A stretch of DNA of 28,702 nt. Source: Armadillidium nasatum (Eukaryota; Arthropoda; Malacostraca; Isopoda; Armadillidiidae). This document shows, one piece after another, positions 14,976 through 28,702 of the stretch. The notes below the pieces were generated by a model. It was not told where the DNA came from. It saw nothing but the letters and a program-made list of their open reading frames with translations, and ran no database searches. Position numbers and translations under genes: made by a program. The stretch spans positions 17,501-46,202 of the forward strand of contig SEYY01006627.1 of assembly GCA_009176605.1 (NCBI GenBank), given 5' to 3'. Numbering within the stretch: the first letter of the stretch is position 1; each line of letters opens with the position of its first letter.

Positions 14976-15677
14976 ATGTATAAAGTCATAGGTCGAGCAA
15001 AATTAACATATTTTGAAATGCTCACCACTCTGTCATTTATAAAAAATGCTATAAATTCTAGACCACTTACTTATAGGTCAGAGTTCAGTGACATTGAAAT
15101 TATAACACCAAATTCTTTTTTAAGGTTAAATTGTAATTCTTCTTTAATTTTAAGAGGAGAATCAGAAAATGTATGGAAAGAGACAAACCAAAATAAATTA
15201 GAACAAACTCTTGATACTCAAGAGGAAATGTTCAACAAATTTAAACAACTTTGGTATCAAGAGTATTTATTGTCTTTAAGAGAATCTATGAGTAAAATTT
15301 ATGAATTATCTTGGGACAATATAATTAAGGTAAATGACATTATATTAATCAAGTCTGAAATAAAACCACGTCCATTTTGGATGACTGGTAGAGTTTTAGA
15401 GTTGATTATTGGTCATGATAATAAAATAAGATCAGTAAAAGTGAAGGTAAAACAAAGTAATGGTCAAATAGCTCATCACTTCTATAAATAATTTGTATCC
15501 ATTGGAAATGTCTTTGTCTCATGAAAAGACATCTCCTCAAGATTTGACTCATAAATAAAACTGTTCCTATAAATGATAAAGACAGATCAGAATTGGTAGT
15601 TGGTGGTCCAAGTAGACCAAAAAGACAGGCTGCAGAAAAATGTGACAAATTAATAAAAGCAAAATTAAATTCAATGT
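14976..15677 (+). pseudogene. Bel/Pao B integrase C-terminal region (DUF5641-like) and tail
   Basis: Continues integrase with LTTLSFIKNAINSRPLTY (usual I-E-x-x-L-N-S-R-P-L-T). Then QLWYQEYLLSLRE, VNDIILIKSE and WMTGRVLELI, which is the DUF5641 C-terminal domain of Bel/Pao integrases. The first frame ends at 15491; NLYPLEMS follows in another frame at about 15489-15512, and the polyprotein tail RPKRQAAEKCDKLI lies near 15610-15660. The stop TAG at 15677-15679 is close to the 3' LTR. No envelope-like ORF follows. Confidence 0.87.
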
Positions 15678-15714
15678 AGAATTTGCAGCTTCTCTGCAAC
15701 TCTCTTTGGCGAGA

Positions 15715-16517
15715 ATAATAAAATTGTTAAAATATTAAAAGTTAAAATTAATAAAATTATCAATTTATATGTTTAAATAAAAATCTTTGTTATAATATTT
15801 TAAAATTCTTACTGTTAAAAATATATTACAATTATCGTTACTAAAATAATATCGTTCTAAATTAGAGCAATAATTATAAAAATTAACCCACGTGACGCAC
15901 GTGACTATGCGCAAGGTTGAAATAAGAATTATAGGAACGAAAGTTTCAGTTTTTTTTCTAAAATCTACAGTTGTTAAATTGATTTGTGTAAAAGCTCAGT
16001 TTTGGTAAAAACAGTTTGATAAAATTAAGTTTGTAAAACAGTTGTTAAAACAGTTGTTAACATCAATTGTTTAATTTATGTTAAAATTGTTATGCTACAT
16101 AACAATTATTGTTAAAATAAAAGCAATAAAACTAAAGTTAAAATACTGCTATCAAGTGACTTAAAAAGTGATAAACTATTTCACAAACTATTGCCGGTTG
16201 AAAGTAAATGCTGGCTGGTGAAGTCAATAATTTTGTTGATTATACTACTAATACTAAGAGTCTAAAGCTAAGTATTCCAATAAGACTATTATTGTAGCTT
16301 ATGTTGGTCAATATTTAAAAATTGAAAGTCTTCAAGGAAGTCATCTACAATATAATCTAAGTATAATCTTCTGGCTTTCTTTGGGTATTATTCGGGGTAT
16401 TCTGGCCATTATACTTTGTGTTAGTACCTGGGGATGGTTAGGAGGGGGATTTAATTTAAGGTAAGAAGATTTTCAGTTAAAATATTGAACTTTAAAAAAA
16501 TAATAAATACAATTTCA
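15715..16517 (+). repeat. 3' LTR of Bel/Pao B
   Basis: Direct repeat of 10241-10980. It is longer by about 60 bp owing to indels around 16040-16140. Shared terminal CA at 16516-16517, then TA-rich flank. Divergence is low at the left end and higher in the middle by eye. Confidence 0.85.
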
Positions 16518-16519
16518 AT

Positions 16520-18430
<1,911 letters not shown>

Positions 18431-18477
18431 GGAGAAATATTATGCTTTAGGTAGAGGTTTTTTTTAAATATCCTATT

Positions 18478-18960
18478 TGAACTAGTAACAGAGCCAGCTC
18501 AGAAGCATACTCCTTAAAACTAGGGAAGGAATGCCACCTGGCCGTTTGCCTTCCTAACGTTCATATAGTTCAGAAGCTCATGAACCTGATCAAATGAAAT
18601 CAAAGGTAAAATCATGGGACATCTGAGAGGAGAAGAAATTGGAAGAGGAATGCCGGAGTCTTCCAGGATTGAATTAGAAGAGAACAGGAGGCCGAAGAGA
18701 TTAGCCTTTTCAGTTGGAGTGTTAGCAACACAAAATTATAATAAAAGCATTATTAATAACTTCTGTTACATAAGTTATTAGAGAGATTTTTGTCAAAAGG
18801 CCAAAAAGATTTATCAGTAATAGAATTTAGGAGCTCAGCACAACTTTATTTGGTGAAGTTCCGCTTCGTGGAGTATGAAAAGTTTTATTAGATGTTAGAA
18901 AACAGAAAAATGTTGCGTAAGTTTTCTTCATCGAAGAAATATTCGTGGTACAGTTGTGGG
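18478..18960 (-). pseudogene. Jockey-like LINE fragment C (linker and start of RT)
   Basis: On the minus strand the reading DKSFWPFDKNLSNN (about 18780-18830) matches [13 protein letters not shown] of the larger LINE at 19936-22425. TPTEKANLFGLLFSSNSILED then matches STKAELFAQTFASNSTLDD, and LLNYMNVRKANG, followed after a shift by GIPSLVLKEYASELA, matches LSELNTKKAYGPDG and PPAVLKTCASELA. It is thus a second minus-strand copy of the same family, ending before the RT palm. Stops and shifts are present. Its right limit is approximate, as similarity fades around 18900-18960. Confidence 0.72.
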
Positions 18961-19936
<976 letters not shown>

Positions 19937-20034
19937 TTTTTTTTTTTTTTTTTTTTTTATATCTCCTCCGGTGGGCAAAGGCCCAAGGCCTACCAATATC
20001 CACCGGAGTTGGGAAGCAATCAGATTCGGGGTCG

Positions 20035-20580
20035 CTAATGGCCGACGTGACCCGATACACGGCGTTTAAAAGTGTGCAAGTCAAAGGAAGTTGGGAAAAC
20101 AGATAAAGGAAGTGTGTTCCAGACTTTACCAGTAGAGTACATGTAAGATTGAGCATAGCGGTTAAGTCTGGGGTCGGAGAGTTGGACAGAGAAAGGATGA
20201 GACTGTGTAGAAAGACGTGTCGCACGAGCCCTTCTCAGTGGAGGAGGTATGCGACGTGAGAGTTCAGAAGAGCAATGTCCGTTGTAATAGCGATAGTAAA
20301 GAGAGAGTGACGCAACAATTCGACGGGAAGAAAGAGATTGGAGAGAGTTAGTAAGAGCAGGAGAGTTGATAAGACGAAAAGCCCTAGACTCCACCTTTTC
20401 AAGATGAGCTGTGTGTGTGGACCCACCCCAGATATGCGAGGCGTACTCCATACAGGGGCGAACAACACCCCTATACAGAGCAAGCAACTGGGGTGGCGTA
20501 AAAAAAACTACGAAGGCGCCACAGAACACCCAACCTCTTAGAAGCTTGTTTAGAGAAGAGAAATAATGTGATCTTTCCAA
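20035..20580 (-). pseudogene. LINE B ORF2 C-terminal domain
   Basis: Continues after the shift: FTPPQLLALYRGVVRPCMEY then ASHIWGG, then VESRAFRLINSPALT, SLYYRYYNGHCSSEL, PPPLRRARATRLSTQSHPFS and TGKVWNTLPLSVFP, ending at a TGA just after GHVGH. This is the normal C-terminus of jockey/BS-type ORF2, including the R-x-C/M-E-Y-x-x-H-x-W and W-N-x-L-P motifs. About 75 bases of 3' UTR separate it from the poly-A. Confidence 0.92.
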
Positions 20581-21708
20581 GAAAGATCACGAGAAAAAGA
20601 AACACCGAGAATATTGAGAACAGATGAAGGTTTGAGTTGAGTGTTTTCGAAGAAGATGTCATAGTTGTGTGGAAGATTGTGTCGAGTAGAAAGATGGAGG
20701 AATTGAGTTTTTGAGGCATTGAAAACGACCATGTTTTCTCTGCCCCAATTTGAAATGAGAGATAGATCAGAGGTCAGTTGCTCCAAGGCAATCCTTCTTG
20801 CGTCTAATAACTGCTGTTGGGAGGGGCGTCTTTCAAATTGAAAGGAATAATGAAGGGTGGAATCATCGGCATAGGAGTGTATAGGAGACGAAGTAATAGA
20901 GAGAAGATCATTGATGAAAATTAGAAAAAGAGTTGGAGAAAGGACAGATCCTTGAGGAACACCACTATTTATAGATTTATAGGAGGAACGGTGGCCGTCT
21001 ACAACAGCTGCTATAGAACGACCAGAAAGGAAATTAGATAGGAGGTCACAGAGAGAAGGATAGATTCCGAAAGAGGGAAGTTTGGAAATCAAAGCTTTGT
21101 GCCAGACTCTATCGAAAGCTTTCGATATGTCTAGCGCCACAGCGAAAGATTCACCGAAACCCCGAAGAGCGGAGGACCAAGAGTCAGAAAGTAGGGAAAG
21201 AAGATCACCAGTAGAACGTCCTTTACGAAAGCCATACTGGCGATCAGAGATAAGATTGGAAGAATTGAGATGTTTCCAAATCTTCCTGTTAAGGATAGAT
21301 TCGAAAACTTTAGAAAGAACGGAGGTTAAAGAAATTGGACGATAGTTAGAGGGTTGAGAAGGGTCCCCCTTCTTCGGTACAGGTTGAATGAGAGCACGTT
21401 TCCAACAAGAAGGGAAGATCGAAGTAGAAAGGCAAAGACGAAATAGTTTACCAAGGCAGGGTGCAAGCTCAGAAGCACAAGTTTTGAGAACCGCAGGAGG
21501 AATACCATCAGGACCATACGCCTTCTTAGTGTTAAGCTCAGAGAGAGCAGAAATGACATCTTTAGAAGAAATTACAATGTTAGGCATAAATGAGTTGGAG
21601 GGGGTTGTAGGAGGAGGAATAGCTCCGGAATCGTCCAAGGTAGAGTTGGAGGCAAAAGTTTGGGCGAAGAGTTCAGCTTTAGTAGAAGGTAAAATGGCAG
21701 TTGTGCCA

Positions 21709-21737
<29 letters not shown>
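20550..21737 (-). pseudogene. LINE B reverse transcriptase
   Basis: The recognisable part starts at about 21735 (TAILPSTKAELFAQTF); the ATG further upstream at 21893 is in the wrong frame of the linker. RT blocks are complete: KKAYGPDGIPPAVLK, ALIQPVPKKGDPSQPSNYRP, ISDRQYGFRKGRST, VALDISKAFDRVWH with the first catalytic Asp, SGVPQGSVLSPTLFLIFIND, and SYADDSTL with Y-A-D-D at 20862-20873. VLNILGVSFSRDLSWKDHI is the thumb. A frameshift around 20560 separates the C-terminal domain. All catalytic residues are kept, so this copy is degraded mainly by two shifts and truncation. Confidence 0.93.
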
Positions 21738-23994
<2,257 letters not shown>

Positions 23995-25132
23995 TTTTTT
24001 CATTAATATTTGCCACATTCGCGGTCTTTTGTCTAATTCCACTTTTTCGAACACGAACACCACCTTTCCTCTTCTAGAGCTCATATCTTGTTCTTAACTG
24101 AAACGCAGGTGTCTATAGTGCTCTGACAGCAAGCTGTACTCTGTTTCCTCCTACTGTTTCTATCCTCAAGTTTCAGTCAAAAGCGGATGTTTTGCATATG
24201 TGTGCAACGATGTTGTCCGTTAGTAGTATATAGGGCGACTTCGGCCGGTAAAACTCTGGCAACCTAAGCCACAACGGGATTTTGATTTGCAAAGCAAATC
24301 ACTCCGCTCAAATTGACCTCACGCTCTTTCCTGACACCATTTTGGGGGGTTCAACCCATTGAAATTGGCCTTAAGTCTGAGAAAGGGGCCCCCGCGGGGC
24401 CCCGTGAACCCTCCCAAAATGGTATCAGGAAGTTGCCTGAGTTTGCAAAATCGCTGCGTTCACCTCACTTTCTTTCCTGATCATTTTCTTTGCGGTTCAG
24501 TCCGACTGAATTTTGCTCGAATTTGGGGGTCCGGGGGTCCAGGGACCCACGTGGGTCCGTGAACCGATAAAAAAAATGTCAGGAAGGTCCCTGAGAATGC
24601 AGGATTGCCCGCAAATGCAGAAAAGACCGTTAGGGACAGGTCGCCAGATTTTTACCGGCCGAAGTCTCCCTATATACTACTCCGTTCTCGTGTCTCTAAT
24701 TTCAGTCTTATAAATTCTCTATATTATGGTTTAAACTTTCTTGCAGCTCCTCAACTAAATTCAATTGTTCTGTGTACCTATCTCCTAACTATACAGACTA
24801 TAAAAAATTCTTCCACTTTCTTAACCAAAATAAAGCATATTCTTTCTTTTTTTCCTTTTTCTAAAATCATCATTTTAGGTGATTTTAATGTTCACCACCA
24901 CCACCAATGGCTTTCATCTAGTTTTCATGATCCATCCAATGAACTCGCTTGCTTTTTTTGTATCTAAAACAATCATGAGCAGTTGGTGCAACTTCCTACT
25001 CGTATATCTGACAGTTTTATTGATGAATCCAGCTTACTTGGTCTTTTTCTAATTTCTTACCCTTCTCCTTATACTGTTAAACTCTTTCCTCCTCTCAGTT
25101 CGTCCGATCACCTTCTTATTTCTGTATGTTTT
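23995..25132 (+). pseudogene. Jockey-like LINE fragment D: endonuclease, interrupted by MITE 2
   Basis: The N-terminal part of the endonuclease is NICHIRGLLSNS at about 24005-24040, then in other frames the equivalents of LxFLTETQ and VKSGCFAYVCNDVV (to 24221). After the 460-bp insertion it resumes at 24687. SKIIILGDFNVHH holds the catalytic G-D-F-N at 24878-24889; [24 protein letters not shown] and [10 protein letters not shown] end at 25131. The stretch EQLVQ to LLISV is about 80% identical in DNA to LINE B by eye, so both belong to one family. Stops and shifts are present, and similarity ends sharply at about 25132. Confidence 0.82.
24222..24681. mobile_element. Non-autonomous inverted-repeat transposon (MITE 2) with 5-bp target duplication
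   Basis: Arms 24222-24264 and 24639-24681 are inverted repeats over 43 bp with three mismatches; the outer ends read AGTAGTATATAGGG. CCGTT lies directly outside both ends (24217-24221 and 24682-24686), a perfect 5-bp target duplication. Conceptual excision restores continuity of the LINE endonuclease. The 460-bp element is GC-richer than its host. Inside are a second inverted repeat set (TCCTGACACCATTTTGGG near 24330, with CCCAAAATGGTATCAGGA near 24414), a related pair at about 24472/24571, a near-palindrome of G and C at 24385-24403 and the perfect palindrome GGACCCACGTGGGTCC at 24543-24558. No ORF is supported. Confidence 0.87.
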
Positions 25133-25133
25133 T

Positions 25134-25395
25134 AATCATGGCTGCCGTTAAAGTCTTTGAAATCGTCATTTGACTCATATGTTATTTTATATTGTTATGC
25201 ATTTGGCCTTTACGATATTGATTAAATGAAGTTTTTGCTGAAATTTATTAAATGAACTATTAAATTAGATTTTAAAATATATTTACGTTTGCTACAGCAA
25301 AGTGTCCCACGAAAGTATGAGATCATATGTTGAATCTTCTATTTTCGCTGCCGCTGGCTTAAGCGTGACGTCACGCTTGATTTCATGGAACACAC
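25134..25395. repeat. Dispersed repeat unit, copy 1
   Basis: Begins AATCATGGCTGCCG and shares with 25831-26113 the blocks AAAGTCTTT, TTTTAAAATATATTTAC, AAGTGTCCCACG, TTTTCGCTGCC and GACGTCACGCTTGATTTC in the same order. The motif CTACAGCAAAGTGTCCCACG at about 25294 recurs inverted at about 25458-25476 (CATGGGACACTTCGCTATAG). It may be the end of a DNA transposon family. The perfect palindrome AAGCGTGACGTCACGCTT is at 25361-25378. Confidence 0.7.
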
Positions 25396-25427
25396 TCTCT
25401 GTCTTCAATTTTCACTGCCGCTAGCGT

Positions 25428-25648
25428 AAAATTATTGCAGCATAACTCGTGTGACACGATTCATGGGACACTTCGCTATAGAAATCTTCAAATCCCTTAA
25501 AGAATCTCGACCTTGGAACACCCCTTTGTTCTCATTTTTTCAATTTTTATGGGAGTGCTCCACCGTCAAGATTATTTAAGGGATTTGAAGATTGCTATAG
25601 CGAAGCGTCCAATGAGTCGTGTCACACGAGTTTTGTTGCAATAATTTT
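25428..25648. repeat. Long inverted repeat (foldback), arms 84 bp or more
   Basis: Arms 25428-25511 and 25565-25648 are reverse complements over 84 bp with eight mismatches; weaker pairing extends inward to 25521/25555, leaving a loop of about 33 bases. The arm contains GGACACTTCGCTATAG, the motif also found in the neighbouring repeat units. No target duplication was identified at the ends. Confidence 0.82.
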
Positions 25649-25830
25649 CTGCTCGCAGCAGCTTTCGCTGCTGCAATCTTGAATGGGCACGTGATGTAAA
25701 CATACATGGAAGAGTTATGGAAGAGTTAGGGTAACGCCTTTTTTTTATTTAGAATAAATACCTTCTGTAAATGAAGCAAATTAATTATTTTCAATTATTC
25801 GGAATTTCGTTGATTGGTTCCTATTTAATT
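25649..25830. other. Spacer between the foldback and repeat copy 2
   Basis: Contains the small hairpin GCAGCAGCTTTCGCTGCTGC at about 25655-25675 and AT-rich sequence; no gene. Confidence 0.4.
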
Positions 25831-26113
25831 AATCATGGCTGCCGCCAAAGTCTTTTTAAAATCGTCGTTTGATTTCATATGTTATCTTTTAATCCTAAAT
25901 TTTCGATATGGTCTTCATGATATTAATCCAGCTAATGGATTGCTTATATTAATTAAATGACTGAATTGAATTAAATTTTAAAATATATTTACATTGCTTA
26001 TATAGATCAGCAGTTATTCCTACAGCGAAGTGTCCCACGGAAATTCAAGATTCTGCTAAATATTTTCGCTGCCTCTGGCTTAATCATGACGTCACGCTTG
26101 ATTTCGTGGAACA
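25831..26113. repeat. Dispersed repeat unit, copy 2
   Basis: Collinear with 25134-25395. It holds CTACAGCGAAGTGTCCCACG at about 26020-26040 and ATGACGTCACGCTTGATTTC near 26085-26105, where the palindrome of copy 1 has lost its left half. The direct spacing between copies is about 700 bp. Confidence 0.7.
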
Positions 26114-26155
26114 CATCTTGCTATTCGGCTATTTTGTAAGATGTTAATCTGTTAA

Positions 26156-27169
<1,014 letters not shown>

Positions 27170-27189
27170 TAAAAAATTACGTATCATGC

Positions 27190-28444
27190 AATTGATAAAA
27201 ACTTTCAAAGGCAAAACTTTGTATCGAATGCAGAACCTCTTTCTGAGCGCCATACAGGCGACTATCTTGAAACTGTATTTGAAAAGATGCTGACAAAATT
27301 TAAGATTTCATAAAATGAAGTGCACTGCGTAGTCAGGGATTACGGAACAAATATAAAAAGGGCACTTTCTCGGGTAAGAGTGAAAACTGTAGATTTCTTT
27401 GCACACCAAACTCAGATAGTAGTTAAAAATTAAATTATGAGTCAAAAATGTGTATCCGATTTAATAACCAAATGTTGGTTAATTGCTACGTATTTCAGTC
27501 ACTCCGTTGTAGCCCAAAATGAGCTGAAGAAAATACAAACAAGATTAAATGTTCGTCCACTTTCTGTCATGCAAGATATTCAAACACGCTGGAATAGTAG
27601 TTTGCATATGCTTGAGAGGATGAGAGAAATTAATGAGGCCATTTGCCTTTATGCTTCAAGCAGCACAAAAATAAAGCCTCTAACAGCTGACGAAAATGAC
27701 ATTTTAAATAATTGTATTATTATACTTAAGCCTTTTGAAAAATTAACAAATTAACTAAGTCCTTGCATTGAATTAACAAGTTCAGCTGAATCATGTTTGT
27801 CAGATGTGATACCACTTGTTTCAACATTGAAAGTTGTGTTAACAAATGTTATTAAGTCTAAGGGAGTTTCAAAGATGAATGAAACACTAATGAAGGAGAT
27901 GAACGACAGATTTGAAAACCTGGATAATGATGATGCTTATACAGTTACAACCTTTTTAGATCCTAGGTACAAATCAAAATTTTTTAAACCACTTGTTTCT
28001 CAGAATGTTAAAATCAAATTAGGATGCTTATGCGATGAGATGATAGAAACGGCTAAAATAACGCCTTTCAAGAAAAAGCAAAAGCTCTCAGATACAAAAG
28101 AAACAAAATCTGTTAGCTTAAGCATTGCTAAATCAATGAAAGATCTTCTAGCTTCCAGCAGCGATGAAGAATCACAGTCAGAAGTGTCAAAGAATACAAT
28201 ATCGATTATTGAAAATTATCTGAAACTCCCACGTTTGGAGGCAGATAAAGACCAACTGGTTTGGTGGAGAGATAATTGCAAAAGTTTCCCTTTTCTTGCT
28301 GAGCTGGTAAGGACTTATTTAGCATGTCCTTCAACTAGTGTTACTAGTGAGCGTCTTTTCAGTGGAGCAGGCCTCATTTACGACGAAAAGCGAACCAAAC
28401 TTTCACCTGAAAGAGCCCAAAAGCTTTTATCTTCTAAAAAATAA
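27190..28444 (+). pseudogene. hAT transposase (ZBED-like), C-terminal two thirds, frameshifted
   Basis: About 27196-27306 reads [20 protein letters not shown], typical of the hAT RNase H-like core, then VVRDYGTNIKRAL (usual V-x-D-N-A-x-N), broken by stops. From 27437: VRPLSVMQDIQTRWNSSLHM (T-R-W-N-S is a strongly conserved hAT motif), to a stop at 27754. From 27797: YTVTTFLDPRYKSKFF (usual A-T-x-L-D-P-R-x-K), a Ser/Glu-rich linker, and the hATC dimerisation domain at residues 153-215 (VWWRDNCKSFPFL, CPSTSVTSERLFSGAG, KRTKLSPERAQKLL). The BED zinc finger and N-terminal part are absent. The last 215 residues are intact, but catalytic function is impossible. The 3' terminal repeat is not found before the TA array. 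Confidence 0.9.
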
Positions 28445-28510
28445 CTTACCAATTATTAACTTCAAATGGAATATGTGAAACTGTGAAGTGTGAAGGTAAT
28501 ACTGAATTGG

Positions 28511-28618
<108 letters not shown>

Positions 28619-28702
28619 TTCCAAATGGGTGGAGGTTGGGGAAAGAGGTTGGTGGGGTGTTCAAGAGTTGGGTCCCCGTCCCACACCCTGGTAACATAGA
28701 TT

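Noticed and set aside
24359-24713. Small ORFs inside MITE 2
   Set aside because: They cross the inverted repeats and palindromes and show no domain.

Overview
The window looks like repeat-dense, AT-rich nuclear DNA of an animal. Nearly everything recognisable is transposon-derived. The combination of Bel/Pao LTR retrotransposons, a jockey/BS-type LINE whose protein resembles those common in crustaceans, Tc1 and hAT remnants and very long (TA)n arrays suggests an arthropod, perhaps a malacostracan crustacean. That placement is an inference from family resemblance. I found no convincing host gene, tRNA, rRNA or CRISPR array, and no intact transposon ORF. Layout: 1-4141 holds a decayed Bel/Pao element (gag, zinc knuckles, aspartic protease, then a diverged second copy of the protease-distal segment). 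It is interrupted at 2093-2310 by a small inverted-repeat transposon with a 5-bp target duplication. 4142-6970 alternates long (TA)n arrays with two hexamer-repeat (CATCCG) cassettes and a fragment of a first LINE. 6971-9364 is mostly unrecognised, with an 18-20-bp minisatellite, a possible LTR and a TA/GA microsatellite. 9729-9977 holds TATCGATA-rich, hAT-like terminal sequence. 10241-16517 is a second Bel/Pao element that keeps both LTRs and the order protease, RT, RNase H, integrase, but has lost most of gag and carries many frameshifts. 16890-17885 is a minus-strand Tc1-like transposase pseudogene split by a TA array. 18478-25132 contains three fragments of one jockey-like LINE family: two on the minus strand (one nearly full ORF2 with its poly-A tail) and one on the plus strand, whose endonuclease is interrupted by a 460-bp MITE with a 5-bp target duplication. 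Between them lies the 3' end of a minus-strand hAT element. 25134-26150 is a compound foldback region. 26156-28613 carries a second TATCGATA copy, more TA arrays, a third CATCCG cassette and the C-terminal two thirds of a ZBED-like hAT transposase. Genome-scale picture: about twenty (TA)n arrays total roughly 3.4 kb (about 12% of the window), and most abut a transposon end or interrupt a transposon. The elements appear to have inserted into or beside TA arrays, or the arrays have grown at element ends. The best candidates for something undescribed are the two nested MITEs with precise 5-bp duplications, the hAT-like cassettes filled with CATCCG hexamers, and the compound foldback at 25134-26150. 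Array lengths in the assembly should be treated with caution.
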